NCBI GenBank assembly: GCA_028023455.1
Contig: JAQFVV010006504.1
Coordinates: 932,001-996,000 of the forward strand
Source: Epiperipatus broadwayi
Taxonomy: Eukaryota; Onychophora; Udeonychophora; Euonychophora; Peripatidae
Reading direction: 5' to 3'
Length of the DNA: 64,000 nucleotides
Of the stretch, positions 12,446 through 25,861 are shown in pieces. The translations under genes and the position numbers were made by a program. The notes beneath the pieces were generated by a model. That model saw only the letters and a list, made by a program, of their open reading frames with translations, was not told the DNA's origin and ran no database searches. Position 1 is the stretch's first letter, and each line of letters begins with the position of its first letter.

Positions 12446-13013
12446 ATAATGGGTGAAAATGATGAGGATGATGATGATAATTATGATGATAAGTAAATTA
12501 TTGGGAACTTACACTGCAAAAAAAACTTTTTTAATTCAATAAGTAGTGAAGGTCGCTATACAGAAAATATTATATAAAAATAAAGATTTACAGCTTAGCA
12601 CTGCTTTTGACCAGGTCGATCATATAAAACATGGTAAGTAAGACTCCCATAAAAAACTAAGCCAGCTGACCAATAATAGACCAATAAGTATCTATTTAGC
12701 TATTTTATATGAAGTAGAGAAAGTAAGAATAAAAGCTTCTAATAAATCTTCACCACATGGTAATTATTAAGATTAGTGGATATTACCTTCTTCTTCACTA
12801 CCTCTCTATAATAAATTGATAAAAAGATATTTGGTTGCATATGATTTAAAGATTGCTTTGTCAAAAATATGTGAAAAAAATAAACTTATAAATTTAAATG
12901 AGTATAGTAAGAAAAAATATTTAATTTGATTTTAGTTGATTGTAATCTGTATTTTTTTGGTACTTATAAAAATTTGTCTAGCATCTTGTATTTATAGTTA
13001 CATTATAAACTTT
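12446..13013. other. Spacer after RTE-1, nothing recognised
   Basis: After the short GATGAT-type tract there is only AT-rich sequence without matched repeats or coding potential. Confidence 0.5.
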
Positions 13014-13641
13014 ACATGACCCACAACTCTCAGTGGCATCTAATTGCTGACCCACCTAATCACACACATGTTGAAAAGATAAATAATCACCAATATACAT
13101 ATTTCATGCTAAAACAGAACTCATCAGATGGTCCAGATTACCATTTCCACACATATATACAATCAGTACTCAGCTTTATATTAGGATAGACAATCTTCAT
13201 ACTTTAATGGACAAGCTTCAAACTACTCCAATCCACAACTTTTGCGTCTTCCATTTCATTGAAAATCTAATAATGGAATGTTAAAAGCCCAAATTAGTGC
13301 TAAGGTTGGGTCAGAATGACTAAAAATCAACATGGTTAGGATAACAACCTTGGAACTAATGTGGGATTTGAACATTCAATCATCAGATTTTCAATAAAAT
13401 GGAAGGCTGAAGAGTTGTGGGTTGTAGTAGTGTGAAGCCTGTCTATTAAAGTCTGAAGATTGGCTATCTTAATATAAAGCTGAGTATTGATTGTATATAT
13501 TTGTGGAGATGGTAATCTGCACTAACTGATGAGTGCTGGTTTAGGACAAAATATGTGTATTGGTGATTATTTATCTTTTCAATATGTGTGTGATCAGGTG
13601 GGTCAAAAATATAAGATGGCACTGAGAGTTGTGGGTATGTA
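13014..13641. mobile_element. Fold-back element FB, copy b
   Basis: The left end 'acccacaactctcagtg' is mirrored by 'cactgagagttgtgggt' at the right end. The internal blocks 'gaaaagataaataatcacc' and 'ggtgattatttatcttttc' are also mirrored. The central part around 13200-13460 holds inverted segments typical of the family, such as 'ggacaagcttcaaactactc' against 'gtagtgtgaagcctgtc'. It is diverged from copy a but has the same order of blocks. No transposase is present. Confidence 0.8.
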
Positions 13642-14620
13642 AAAGTCTGAGTTTGAATACTACATATATTACATATATAAATGCAGGTGTTAAACCTGTA
13701 TACTGTATTAATTATAAACTTTAGTAACTTCAGGTGTTAAGATAATAATTTTTTGCTGTGTTATCATGTTAATGAAACTACTAAAAGTAGATTCTACAAT
13801 ACAAACAGTGTATTATCAGTATCATTCTTAAATGGCATCAAATCCATATTAAAATAAAAATAACCATAGTTCAGTCCTATGGAAGTATACCACCCTTCCA
13901 CCAGAAGCAAATGTGATCATAAGACCATTGTATTTTTTATTATGTGTACAGCTAGTAAATTAACATTTATTTAATGTAGGATTCTTATCACTTAGTATTA
14001 AAAGGGATATATACATTTGGTGATTACTACAAAATAGTTATATTGACTGAATGCAACTTATCTATTTAAAAAAAATGTGACATTAAAATTTTCAAGATTT
14101 ATTCCGCTAGACATAAACTCCACATAGTAAACAAAAACCATAAAAAACTTTTTCTAAAGTCACCATTGGTTTCTATTTATTATATACATAGAATTTTGCC
14201 AAAATAATTTATAGTATATTTGGTTTGTTGGGTTATTCAAAGTTTTATTTATTATTTAGATAAAGAAGTTCATTCATTTCATTATTGCTCAAACAGTTTT
14301 TATATCAAGTTTATATACGGAGATGAAAATATTTTGAAATATTTAATGAAAAAGTAGATTTGTTAAACTAATTAACAAACAAAAACAAATAGGTAAATAG
14401 GTAAAATATTGACTTAAAAAATAATACTAGTAAAAACTTTGCATAAATGTTCTACAAAGAAAGGGATTAACGTAGTCCAATTCTTTAATTTTTGTCTCCA
14501 ACTTTTGTATGTTTCTTTTTGTTGTAGTATATATAAATGTGTGTGTGTGTATGTATACCCAACAGTTAGTTATACTTATTTCAGTACATCTTTCATTTTA
14601 GCTCACTCCTATTACAACCA

Positions 14621-14760
14621 TTCATCATCTCAGAGAAGCATTTTTGAAAAGTCCAGTTCACTTTTTTTCATTAAATAAATAAGACATATATTCATCATTT
14701 CAGAGAAGCATTTTTGAAAAGTCCAGTTCACTTTTTTTCATTAAATAAATAAGACATATA
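14621..14760 (+). repeat. Exact 70-bp tandem duplication
   Basis: Positions 14621-14690 and 14691-14760 are two adjacent 70-bp copies starting 'ttcatcat', with a single C/T difference. Such near-identity indicates a recent local duplication. The open frame at 14439-14678 that runs into it is not supported as a gene. Confidence 0.95.
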
Positions 14761-14865
14761 GCTCATATTGTAATTTTTAAATATTTATATACACTATTTT
14801 TTAGATATATATATTACAAATCGATATCTGTATTTCTTCAAAATAATATATGTAAATTTACAAAT

Positions 14866-15458
14866 AAATATTAGAAAAAAACAGTACTTAAAAATTTATA
14901 AAAATATATCTATAACTGTCACTTAGAAGCACTTTCAACTATCCTTGTAGTTTTTGTCAACTAATACTTTTAAAATGTCAGCTTTCCCATAATTCCATGA
15001 TGTCAACTTTCCCATAATTCCATGATCTTAAAGTTTGCTGCTTGCCTATTAATTAAATCTTGCTTGTATTTATATATTAAGATCACTTCCTTAATTTTTC
15101 TTTTATTATTATTTCTTTCAGTTTCCAATATTTTTACATTATTATAATTAAAATCAAAACCATATATACATGATTTATTATGGTCATAAAAGAAAGAAGC
15201 TGATAAATTATCATTATTTTTATAATTTTGTTTTGTATTTTGAACCCTTTTTATTAATAACAAATGCTCTTTTGTTCTTTTTCCAATGTGCGCATTGATT
15301 TACCTATATATCCACTTCCACACCTGCATGTCCATTTGTAAATGATACAATTTTTATTTGTCAATAAAGTTTTATCTTTAGAATTATTTATTAATTTATT
15401 TAATTTAGGTGATGCATAAAATGCAATATCACATATACTTTTATAAATTTTCTTAATG
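14866..15458 (-). pseudogene. Penelope-like element A, left arm (GIY-YIG end only)
   Basis: Penelope-like elements (PLEs) encode a reverse transcriptase followed by a GIY-YIG endonuclease. Read on the minus strand, this arm contains IIYKWTCRCGSGYIGKSMRT, the Cys-x-Cys-Gly and YIG signature of the nuclease. It continues with LEK-KEHLLLI after a one-base frameshift, and then the 86-codon frame 15263-15003 with HNKSCIYGFDF and KRKIKE. No RT domain remains, so the copy is strongly 5'-truncated. The C-terminal part matches element C (KRKIKEAILIDKY there), so A and C are one family. A 25-bp duplication at 14977-15026 is also present in the right arm. The tail contains a degenerate hammerhead-like motif. 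Confidence 0.8.
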
Positions 15459-15484
15459 TATATTTCAAATCAACAGGCAAGTTT

Positions 15485-16053
15485 CATTAAGAAAATTTAT
15501 AAAGGTATATGTGATATTGCATTTTATGCACCACCTACATTTAATAAATAATTCAAAAGAGAAAACTTCATAGTCAAATAAAAATTGTATCATTTACAAA
15601 TAGATATGTAGGTGTGGCAGTGGATATATAGGTGAATTGAGGTATACATTGGAAAAAAGAACAAAAGAGCACTTGTTATTATTAAAAATGGTTCAAAATA
15701 CAAAACAAAATTATAAAAATAATGATAAATTTATCAGCTTCTGTCTTTTATGGCCATAATAAATCATGTATATGTGGTTTTGATTTTAATTATAGTTGCA
15801 TAAAAATATTGGAAACTGAAAGAAATAATAATAAAAGAAAAATTAAGGAAACAACATTAATGTATAAATACAAGCAAGATTTAATTAATAGGCAAGCAGC
15901 AAATGTTAAGATCATGGAATTATGGGAAAGTTGACATCATGGATTTATGGGAAAGCTGACATTTTAAAAGTATTAGTCGACAAAAACTACAAGGATAGTT
16001 GAAAGCACTTCTAAGTGACAGTTATAGATACATTTTTATAACTTTTAAGACTG

Positions 16054-16062
<9 letters not shown>
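15485..16062 (+). pseudogene. Penelope-like element A, right arm (inverted partner)
   Basis: This is the inverted copy of 14866-15458. The two arms face head to head around a 26-bp spacer (15459-15484). The nuclease region is more decayed than on the left, with stops around the YIG signature. The 70-codon frame 15722-15934 carries HNKSCICGFDF, KRKIKE and INRQAANVKIMELWES, nearly identical to the left arm. Both arms start their homology at the same 5' truncation point and share the duplicated 'tatgggaaag-tgacat' block. The pair therefore most likely arose by inverted duplication of one truncated copy rather than two insertions. A (TA)n tract abuts its outer end. Confidence 0.8.
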
Positions 16063-16087
<25 letters not shown>

Positions 16088-16092
16088 GATAA

Positions 16093-16137
<45 letters not shown>
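16063..16137 (+). repeat. (TA)n microsatellite next to PLE-A
   Basis: This is two blocks of pure TA repeats separated by a short 'gataaataca' interruption. It directly abuts the 3' end of the right PLE-A arm. Confidence 0.95.
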
Positions 16138-16139
<2 letters not shown>

Positions 16140-16144
16140 AAATG

Positions 16145-16400
16145 CCTGTTTTATCATAATATCCTAAAACATACAACCAAAAACATGTGAAAAGATAAAT
16201 GATCTCTAGGATGCATACTTCATGCTGAAACAGCTACCATCAGTTAGCTAGATTGCAATCTCTTACATAGATTATATGTATATATATATAATTAAATAAA
16301 AAAAATACTATACTTTAATTGACAAGGTTGAATTTTTTGCACTTATAACTTTGATACAACCCACTTTATTGAAATATAATATTTTTTACTAATTATTCAT
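16145..16400 (+). repeat. Fold-back family FB, degraded single-arm copy c
   Basis: Family blocks are present in direct orientation: 'catgtgaaaagataaatga', a diverged 'catcagttagctagatt' and 'atactttaattgacaagg'. Only one arm is recognisable and it contains several deletions. Confidence 0.55.
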
Positions 16401-16589
16401 TAAACTAGAGATCATTCCTAGCTCAAATGCATGCTTTAATTTTCAATTAATAATATGTATGTGTCATGAAGAGATATTAAGACCTGAGTTTCCTTGCCAA
16501 TGTTGATATCTTGATAACTTTCATTATACATATATAATATTTAAATATATGTATACTGCCTATACTAGACCTAATGTAATTATAAGAGA

Positions 16590-17068
16590 CTCAAACTTTC
16601 AAACTTCTCATAACTATCCAATTCATCTTATGCAACTAATAGACATGACCACATGCATGTGAAAAAAATCAATGATCTCTAATATATGTATTTTGTACTC
16701 AATCAGCACTTATCAGTTGATCTACCATCACCTACACATATATACAATGATTGCTCAGTTTACATTAAGTTAGCAAATATTTGGATATTTCATCCTCTGA
16801 TTTTGAGTCATATGGATAGCTGAAAAGATGGAGAAGATTGCAGTTTGTCCATAAAAGTTTGAAGATTTGCTATCTTAATATAAACTAAGTAGTAATTGTG
16901 TATACATGTGTTAGATAGTGATCTAGAGCAACTGATGAGTGCTGGTTTGGCAAGAAATATGTATATTGGAAGTCATTGACCTTTTTTACATGTGTGTGGG
17001 TCATATGTATCAGTTGTATAAGATGGATTGGATAACTGTGGGAAATTTGAAAGATGTGAGGTCAAGTT

Positions 17069-17072
<4 letters not shown>
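16590..17072. mobile_element. Fold-back element FB, copy d
   Basis: The left arm carries 'catgtgaaaaaaatcaatga' and the right arm 'tcattgaccttttttacatg', its inverse. Likewise 'catcagttgatct' is mirrored by 'agagcaactgatga'. Arms converge near 16830. The element abuts the (TA)n tract that borders the LTR retrotransposon. Open frame 16939-17163 runs through it into TA repeats and is spurious. Confidence 0.75.

Positions 17073-17142
<70 letters not shown>
17073..17142 (+). repeat. (TA)n microsatellite
   Basis: This is a pure TA tract of about 70 bp between fold-back copy d and the outer end of the 3' LTR. Confidence 0.95.
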
Positions 17143-17145
<3 letters not shown>

Positions 17146-17158
17146 TGTGTGTGTATAT

Positions 17159-19490
17159 TGTAATGGGTCAGTCATTGTCACAAAAATAGGAGCTTCTCTC
17201 ACTACAGTCAGTCCTGGCATCTTTGGATAGGACATTGGTGATGACATGACAAAATTATCAGCCCATGATCAAATCTACCTTCAATGTGCTAACTCAATGT
17301 TTACTTCATTAAATCCAGGTGTAATTTGGACTAGTTTATCTACATCTCACCTGCTTTTCTGGCTCCATTATGCCTCAGTAATCAAACTCAGAGTGATTTC
17401 ACACTCAGCTCCCTTCAGGGATGATCTTATTGAGGTTAAGAACTACTGTGCCTCTATATAAGTGAGGATCAATTAAGGCACTCTCTCTCAGAATGTTTCT
17501 AATATCAGCATGTACATAAAATGTATGAATATTAACATACAGCATATATATTTAGTGGTGTGAATGCATAATAATGATGATAGGTAAGACCAAACTGATT
17601 GAAATAACTCAATAACATTTATTAAGAACAAATCTAATTTAACAATATTAATATATAAAATTATGTGAGTCAGGAATGACTTACTATCACTTAAGAACAT
17701 AATATAATGGATAGCCTAATCCCAAATCCCATGATAGAAACCCATACCCTGGCAATCTTTATTGACAAAGTTTAAAACAATATAAAAAATATTTGAAAAG
17801 GTCATGAGCCTGATTAATATATTTACAGTCACATTATAGAGTAGCATTCAGTGTCTAATTCATGATCATTGTGATCATCCTTCTTGAAGAAGATTCCTTG
17901 TGTGAATCCATAATGTTAATAGAAAAGATTATTCATTCAAGAAAGTTAGTCATATGCACAGGAAAAAACAAATATATAACAAATTTTAATGTAACATTTA
18001 ATAAATAATGAAAACTATTTGGTCACTATGGTATCGTTTTAATGTAGAACATCATCAAACTCTTACATCAATTACAAAGAAATCAAATCATATGTCACAT
18101 GATCTAATTTTATTCCAAATGTTATAGATAAAACTCACAAATAAGCTCTTCATAAGCATTGCAGAATATCCTCAACCCTCATTCCACATTCATGATTGAT
18201 GATGTCAAAATACTAGATGGGTATGGAGACCTAAATTTTATTTAATATAAAATATTTACTCAATTTAACACTTCTCTTTCTTTGTGCTTAAATTAAACTC
18301 TTCCATTTTCTAAAGCATAACCTTCCAAACATGAAAGCGAAAAGTACAAAAAAAAAAATAAATAAATAAAATGATAAATAATAAAATATACAAATCAATA
18401 TTATTAATAAAATAAATTCCTGATTCTGGCAAGCCCTGTAAATTATATTCACAGGCTCTTACTTTTGGTGATAGATCTCAGGTAGTGTAGTGTCCATAGG
18501 TTTAGGTGACCCATACTCTAGGATTGTAGATTATCAGCACTCACTAGTTTGTTTTCAATAAACAAAAAGCAACAAACTCAGAGATCATTGTTTTCAATTG
18601 ATGTTCAATAAAGAAAGGCATCTTACACATTCTGATGCTTCTATGGGTATCAAAAGCTGGCATTGGCCTCCTATTGCATAACTCCTTGAGCCAGACCACT
18701 TTACAATACCCTCTTTGGTATATATAATTGTTTATATTGTTGTTTCTATGCATAGGAAAGTGGCATAAAAATAAAGAAATGATTCTTGATGATTTTTAGC
18801 TGTTGTTTATTTCCTTTTCGATGATTTTATTTAAACATAGAGTTCTTTATAATTAGTTTAGCATTCGGTTTGCTTTCATCATTTAGACATATTTACATTT
18901 TGAGTTATATTAGTGGATAAAACCAATTACTTTTCACTCTTGTGTGATAGAAATTCATTCTAAAATTGAACATATATATCCATCTTGTTTTGTTCTAAAA
19001 ATGTAGCTATTGAGATGTTGACTTTCTCATGCAATCTTTGCAATTATAACCAACAAAGTGGCAGGATCCCACACTAACTTTTATTTCTCTATGCTCATTG
19101 TAATTGTTCATTGTTGCTTAATGTACATTGAAGTAATATTATTAAAATAAATATTTATTAGAATTACCTTTTCATTTTTACGACTGGTTGCTTAACAATG
19201 TGATTGACATTATGTGATTATTCTTTATATTTTATCTAGGGTCACATCATAACTTTGGTTAGTTAATGACACTTGTTGTTAGTCATATATATATATATGT
19301 GTGTATGTGTTTGTGTGTGTGAGTGTATTTATTTTCTTAATGTTTAATCTAAAAATTTATCTCTCTTTTTAAAAAAAAATAATTTGCTTAATATGTGCTT
19401 GATGAAGGATAACATTTGATAATTACTTAGTCAGGCTTAGTATGGTGGTGATTGGTACAGGTGGGTTGTTAGTTATAAGTCACTCTTACA
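17159..19490 (-). repeat. 3' LTR of the Gypsy-like element
   Basis: This is a direct repeat of 22782-25045. The two share long blocks such as 'tcagcccatgatca', 'ctggctccattatgcctcag' and 'tttattaagaacaaa', with scattered substitutions and small indels. It is 2332 bp, which is long for an LTR. The ends are TGTAATGGG and CACTCTTACA on the plus strand. It holds no recognised gene; the short frames at 17246-17461, 17488-17700 and 18544-18753 are not conserved as open frames in the other LTR and are rejected. Confidence 0.85.
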
Positions 19491-19504
19491 ACTCCCCTTT
19501 CCTC
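19491..19504 (-). promoter_or_regulatory. Polypurine tract of the LTR element
   Basis: On the minus strand this is GAGGAAAGGGGAGT, directly adjacent to the TGTAAG start of the 3' LTR. This is the expected position and composition of the plus-strand DNA primer site of an LTR retrotransposon. Confidence 0.8.
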
Positions 19505-20003
19505 ACTGTGTTAAAAATTTTAATTTATATTTAAAATTTTAACACTCATAAGTGTGTTGGTGTGTTTCTGATGTAGGGATATTTTCAAATTGGATGAATG
19601 GTTGTTATACATATTTCTTGACTGCTTCATATTTTGTTTTTTTTTTTACAGCTGATTTGGAGAAGTTTAACCATCTCTCTTATACTTAGGTCATATCACT
19701 GAAAAAGTGATCTAGACTTAAGGGCTTTGATGGTTTTATTGTTGGAACTTAACTGTTAATGTGTCTTTATTATAGATGGCACATAGATCTATTTATTAGC
19801 CTTATTCCTGCTCCTTTTTGAGACTTACTGGATTCACAAAGGTCTATCTAAATATCAGAGCATCCATCTATTCATATGGATTGACTCCTGCAATTTAGTT
19901 AGTCCCAAGGTATCCCAATAATTGTGTTTGAGCATTAATTGGAAAATATCATCATCAAACTTAATATCCCTAGTCATATATTATTTTTTGCCCTGATCGC
20001 CTG

Positions 20004-20073
20004 AATGTTGTTTTTATTTTTCTTCAATGTGATTTATAATGTTGTTTTTATTTTTCTTCAATGTGATTTATAT
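20004..20073 (+). repeat. 35-bp tandem duplication inside the LTR element
   Basis: The sequence starting 'aatgttgtttttatttttct' is present twice in immediate succession with a 35-bp period. It lies in the interior of the Gypsy-like element, on the side of the integrase remnants. Confidence 0.9.
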
Positions 20074-20149
20074 TGGCTTTATACTTTTCTTGGTGCTAAC
20101 TTTTATTCTTCAGCTCTATGATTAATTTGATGTGATCATCATAGGTTAT

Positions 20150-20420
20150 TATAAGCAACCAAAGTAGGGTTTTAAGATGTGGGCATTATACATGCCCTAA
20201 ATTTCTCCTTCCTGGTTTATCCAAAATGCATTGGGACATGTTTGTTTAATGATGGTATATGGTCCTTCATACATATAGTAGAATGTATAGTACTTAATTT
20301 TCTGCAGTATACATGCATGTAAAGTTTTATCAGAAATTTATCTCCAACCTTAAATTTGTGATGAGCCTTTTTCTATTTTGGTTCCTATGACTTTCCATTG
20401 TGGTGAGCCATTTATAAGCC
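20150..20420 (-). pseudogene. Integrase C-terminal remnant with GPY motif
   Basis: Read on the minus strand, HHKFKVGDKFLIK is followed, after a frame change, by YEGPYTIIKQTCP. This matches the C-terminal GPY/F module of Ty3/Gypsy integrases, which ends the pol polyprotein. Position near the 3' LTR agrees with the usual gene order. Stops and frameshifts show it is not functional. The upstream zinc-binding and DDE core domains are not recognisable. Confidence 0.65.
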
Positions 20421-20739
20421 TTTAGTATATTTTTTAATCTATTTTGGTTTGAGTAGCTATATGTTGGTATTTACTATAAGTATTACTACTTGATGTATTC
20501 CACAGCAGAATTTTAAACAAATCAATGAATAAATTTCAGACTACTAGATGCTAGTCTTTATCTTATATTCAGTTGGGTGATCATAATCTGGGGCTTAGTG
20601 AATAGTATAGGTGCATTTATTCATTCCCAACCATTTTGTCTTGTCTGTGTCATTATAAGTTTTCTTTTTTTGAAATAACTTAATACTATAGTTGGGTATA
20701 TCCATTTTGGATCATCTGTTTCACATGTCCTTGGTTACA

Positions 20740-20835
20740 CTACTAAAGGTCCATTCTTGATATTAACTCCTTAAGTAGTAATACTTATTTGCTTAATGAA
20801 GGTGAAGGGGCCTTCATAGGTATTGCATAGTTTGT
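20740..20835 (-). pseudogene. Second GPY/F-like integrase segment
   Basis: On the minus strand this stretch reads RFHKLCNTYEGPFTFIKQI, which strongly resembles the GPY segment about 550 bp further along. Two consecutive GPY/F-like segments are not expected in one pol gene. Either an internal duplication or a composite of two related copies would explain it. The surrounding sequence is too decayed to decide. Confidence 0.45.
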
Positions 20836-21656
20836 GGAACCTGGAACCTTTCTGTCTATTGGGTTTTGGTGTAGTACTTTCCATCATGATCCAATGGTTT
20901 TCCATATTTTGATCATGTTCTATATAGTTGAGTTATTTGAGATGCCATATTAGGCATCTAAGATGATCAGTGCTATTGTCTTCATCTGACATTCCCATAT
21001 TGATGCATTGGTCATGACAGTATTCTTTTGTGGTGAAAATTTGAGCTGATAGTGATTCATTCTGAATGCTGTCACTGGGTTTACAGATCTTGTATTTGGA
21101 ACATGTTTTCAATCCTTAGTATTAAACACTCATTGTATTTGGATATTCAAGGGCAATCTCTAGGCTGTTTATCATTACACCTCACTTCTCCTTTCTAGTC
21201 AGAGCCATTTGATCATCCCCAGTATGTTGCATCCTAAATACTAATGTTCCTTGGCATAGTTGGGATTTGAGAGCTTCAAACCTTTGATTACAGCATCACT
21301 CAGTTGGCCAACCTGGTCACATGTTTCTTTAATACTTTTGACCATCTTTTCTAGGTTTTCCTTGTCTGAAAGATCTCCCATTTTACTTGAAGCTAGTGTG
21401 TCTTCCAGACACTTTTTATTGTGCCCATTGATTCAATGCCCATATGGTGTGCCTCTGTTATGACATTGTGCTGCAAGTGAAGTTGATCCATTTTTGTGTG
21501 TATATCCTTGAATTCTTCCTTAATTTGTTCTCTGTACTTCTCTTGGCATATGTGCACTTAACTATTGAAATCTTCATAGCCTTGAGTCATCTCACAGAAT
21601 GTAAGGTCCATCTGACTTGAAATAGTGTATCTAAAGTCTTCAAATCTTTGCACACA

Positions 21657-22223
21657 TCATATATTCTTTTCTTCCATCTTCCTTCTTATTTCTCCTATTT
21701 CTTGGATCAATTCCCTGTTCTCTCTCTGAATATTATTGACACTCAAGGACAGCTGGTCCATACCAGCAGATAATTTATTTTCAATCCCTATCATTTCAAT
21801 TTTCAGATCTTCTTTCAATCTATCCATTTTACTGTTCATATTTACATCCAAGCTGTTCATATCTTCTTTCAAATCTTTCTTCATGCTGTTCACATCTGAT
21901 TTCATGTCTTCCTTCATACTGTTCATTTTTGCATCCATATCCATGATCATTTGGTACATTTGTTCTATCATTGTCATCTCTCCAGTATGCCATACTACTT
22001 TGACTCTGGGTGCTTGAGTTGTTTCATAGATAGGGGTCTCACAAATTTGAGATGTTTGTTTTGCTTTTTGTGCCTGTGGTGAATGATCAATTTCTGTAGT
22101 AGTTGGAGCTTCTTCCCTAATGCTAGAAGTAGATACCTCCATCTCACTACTACTATTATTTATAGTTTCTTGTAAAATTTTCTCATCCATTATTATTAGT
22201 TTTCTTCCACTTCTCATTATCAT
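21657..22223 (-). CDS. Gag-like coiled-coil protein of the LTR element
   Basis: This is the longest uninterrupted frame within the element: 188 codons, starting about 560 bp inside the 5' LTR boundary. The N-terminus is basic (MIMRSGRKLI). Residues 20-75 are rich in Ser, Thr and Glu. From about residue 85 to 185 there is a Lys/Glu/Met/Asp-rich heptad-like stretch with repeated MNSMKEDMK-type units, predicted as a coiled coil. I see no Cys-His zinc knuckle and no capsid motif, so the gag assignment rests on position, orientation and N-terminal character. Similar helical residues continue past the stop in broken frames to about 21480, so the original protein was longer. It may still be expressed only as a fragment. 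Confidence 0.5.
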   Translation of the reverse strand: MIMRSGRKLIIMDEKILQETINNSSSEMEVSTSSIREEAPTTTEIDHSPQAQKAKQTSQICETPIYETTQAPRVKVVWHTGEMTMIEQMYQMIMDMDAKMNSMKEDMKSDVNSMKKDLKEDMNSLDVNMNSKMDRLKEDLKIEMIGIENKLSAGMDQLSLSVNNIQRENRELIQEIGEIRRKMEEKNI

Positions 22224-22602
22224 TGATTTATTTTATGTATATGTTTATAAAGTTTCTATTTGCCTATAGATATCAAGATAATACACTGTAGGTTTCTTTG
22301 TTGCTCTATGACATGAACATGATTTCTTTTTTTGTGTGTGTGTTTATTTTATTGCCTATCTTTAACTCTGTGTTGATTTATTAGTTAATTACTTATTTAG
22401 TTATTGGTCTCTGCTTATCATGATTTTCTATCACTATATGTGTATTCACCAGTTTTAATATCATTTTCTTTTTATGTGCATGTTCAAGTTCTTAAAAAAT
22501 TTCATGTTTATCCTTTCTCATTGCTGTTGAACACATTAGTCTATTGTGTGAGTAATTCTAAAGTGGATATAAACATTGAAAGTTTGAAAGTGAAGAAAAA
22601 TT

Positions 22603-22709
<107 letters not shown>

Positions 22710-22767
22710 TAGATTCCAAGTTCTGAAACTAAATATCTCTGGAAACTTCTTGTTTCATGCCCCTAAA

Positions 22768-22779
22768 GTTATGGCACCA
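22768..22779 (-). promoter_or_regulatory. Primer-binding site of the LTR element
   Basis: On the minus strand, TGGTGCCATAAC begins two bases after the CA end of the 5' LTR. The TGGTGCC start and the spacing are typical of a tRNA primer-binding site. I did not identify the matching tRNA. Confidence 0.6.
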
Positions 22780-22781
22780 TA

Positions 22782-25045
22782 TGTAATGGGCTACTTGTCA
22801 TGAGAAAGGAGGAGTGTATATAACTATGGTCAGACCTGGGGTCTTTAGGTAGGATACTGGCAATGAAATGATAAAATTCTCAGCCCATGATCACATCTAC
22901 CTTCAATGGGCTAGCTCAAAATTTACTCATTGAATCCAGATGTAATTTGGATTATTCTTTGAATCCAGATGTAATTTGAATTAGTTCATCCACATCTCAC
23001 CTCCCTATTCTGGCTCCATTATGCCTCAGTATTTGAATTCAGGGAGACATTTGCATGGATGGGCTTCCTCCAGTTAATAACTACTGTGCCTCTATATAAG
23101 CAAAGATCAACTAAGGGACTCTCTCAGAATGTTTCTAATAGCAGTATATACATAAGGAGAGATCTGTGGATATTAACATTCAGCATATATATTTACTGGT
23201 ATCAATGCATAATGATGATGACAAGTAAAAGACCAAATTGATTGAAGTAGCTCAATAACATTTATTAAGAACAAAAATAATTTAACAATATTACTATATA
23301 TAATTATATGAGTCAAATATGGCTTTTTATCACTTAAGAGCTAAATACAATGGGTGCTCTAATCAAAAATCCTGTGATAGAAATCCATACCCTGTCAATC
23401 TTTATTTTAAAACAATATTAAAAAATATTAAAAAGATTGTGAATCTGACTTACCAATTATTATATTTACAGTCACAATATAAAGTAGCATTTGGTGTCCA
23501 ATTCATGATGATTATCATCATCATTCTTGGAGAAGACCTCTTTATACCTATGTATGATTCAGTAATGTTAACAGAAAAGATTATTCATTCAAGAAAGTTA
23601 ATCATATGTACAGAATAAACAAATATATAACAAATATTAGTATAACATTTAATAAATAACAAAAACTCATTTGGTAACTATGATATGCTCTTAATGTAGA
23701 ACATCATCAAAATCTTACCTCTTTCCACATTCAGGGTTGGTGATGGCAAGCTACTAGAGGGGTATGTAGACCTAAATTTTATTTAATATCATAAAATATT
23801 TACTCAATCTAACACCCTCCTCTCTTTGTGCTTAAAATAAACTCTTCCATACTATAAAGCAAAAGCTTCCAAATGTGAAAACAAAAAGTAAGAAAAATGA
23901 AAATAAATAATAAAATAAAAAAATACAAATCAATATGATTAATGAAATAAATTTTTAAGTCTGGCAAGCACTGTTTATTATATTCAAAGTCTCTTATTCT
24001 TGGTGACAGATCTCCTTGGGTGATGTACTATCCATAAGTTTAGTTCACATGCACTCACTCTGGGATTGTAGTTGATCAGCACTGCCAAGTTTGTTTCCAT
24101 TAAACATGATGCAACAGATCCACTGAAGATTATCATTCTCGAGTAGTGTTCGATAAATAAAAACATATTACACATTCTGATCCCTCTATGTGCATGAAAA
24201 GCTGGCATCATCCTCCAATGGCATAGCTCTTTCAGCCAGACTACATTGCAATAGCCTCTTTAGATATATAGTTGTTTATAGGATTGTTTCTATGCATAAA
24301 AAAGTGGCATAAAAATTAAAGTAACTATTTTTGACAATTTCTGGTTGTTGTTTATTTCTTTTCTCAAAGATTTTATTCAAACATAGAGTTCTTTATAATA
24401 AGTTTACCATTCAGTTTGCTTTCATGATTTAGATATATTTACATTTTGATTTATATTAGTGGATGAAACCAATTTTTTTCACTCTTGTATGATAAAAATT
24501 TGTTCTAGAATTGAACACATACATCCTTCTTGTTTTGTTCTAAAAATGTAGCTATTGAGATACTAACATTCTAACGCAATCTTTGCAATTATAACCAACA
24601 AAGTAGTAGGATCACATGATAACTTTTATTTCCCCTTGATTGCTATAATTGTTCATTGTTTCATAATGTATATTGAAGTAATATTATTAAGATAAATATT
24701 TAATGAAATTATCCTTTCATTTTCAATCCTGGTTGCTTAGCAATATGCTTGACATTAGATCATTATCCTTTATGTTTTATTTATGGTCACATCATAATAT
24801 CCAGTTAGTTAATGGCATTTACAGTTAGTCATATTATGTATGTGTGCATGTGAGGGTATTTATTTTCTTTCTGTTTGATCTAAAAAGATATCTCTCTTTT
24901 TAAAAAAAAATAATTTGCATAATGTGATGTTTTGCATATATGTGTGTGTTCGACAAAGGATAATTGTTATTTAATAATTACTTGGTTAGCTTTAGTATGG
25001 TATAGATTATTCCAGGTGAGTTGTTGCTTGTAAGTCACCCTTACA
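22782..25045 (-). repeat. 5' LTR of the Gypsy-like element
   Basis: This is the direct repeat partner of 17159-19490 and is 2264 bp long. Because the element reads on the minus strand, this copy should contain the promoter. I could not identify a convincing TATA box or start site in it. Frames at 23059-23241, 23319-23618 and 23984-24211 lie inside it and are rejected. The outer end abuts the GATA array with no intervening base. Confidence 0.85.
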
Positions 25046-25811
<766 letters not shown>

Positions 25812-25861
25812 AATACCGATTTTATTTTAGGGTCTGTTTTAATTTGACTATGTATTTATAT

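Noticed and set aside
21736-22017. 93-codon plus-strand frame with hydrophobic residues
   Set aside because: It is antisense to the longer gag-like minus-strand ORF at 21657-22223, which fits the element's orientation.
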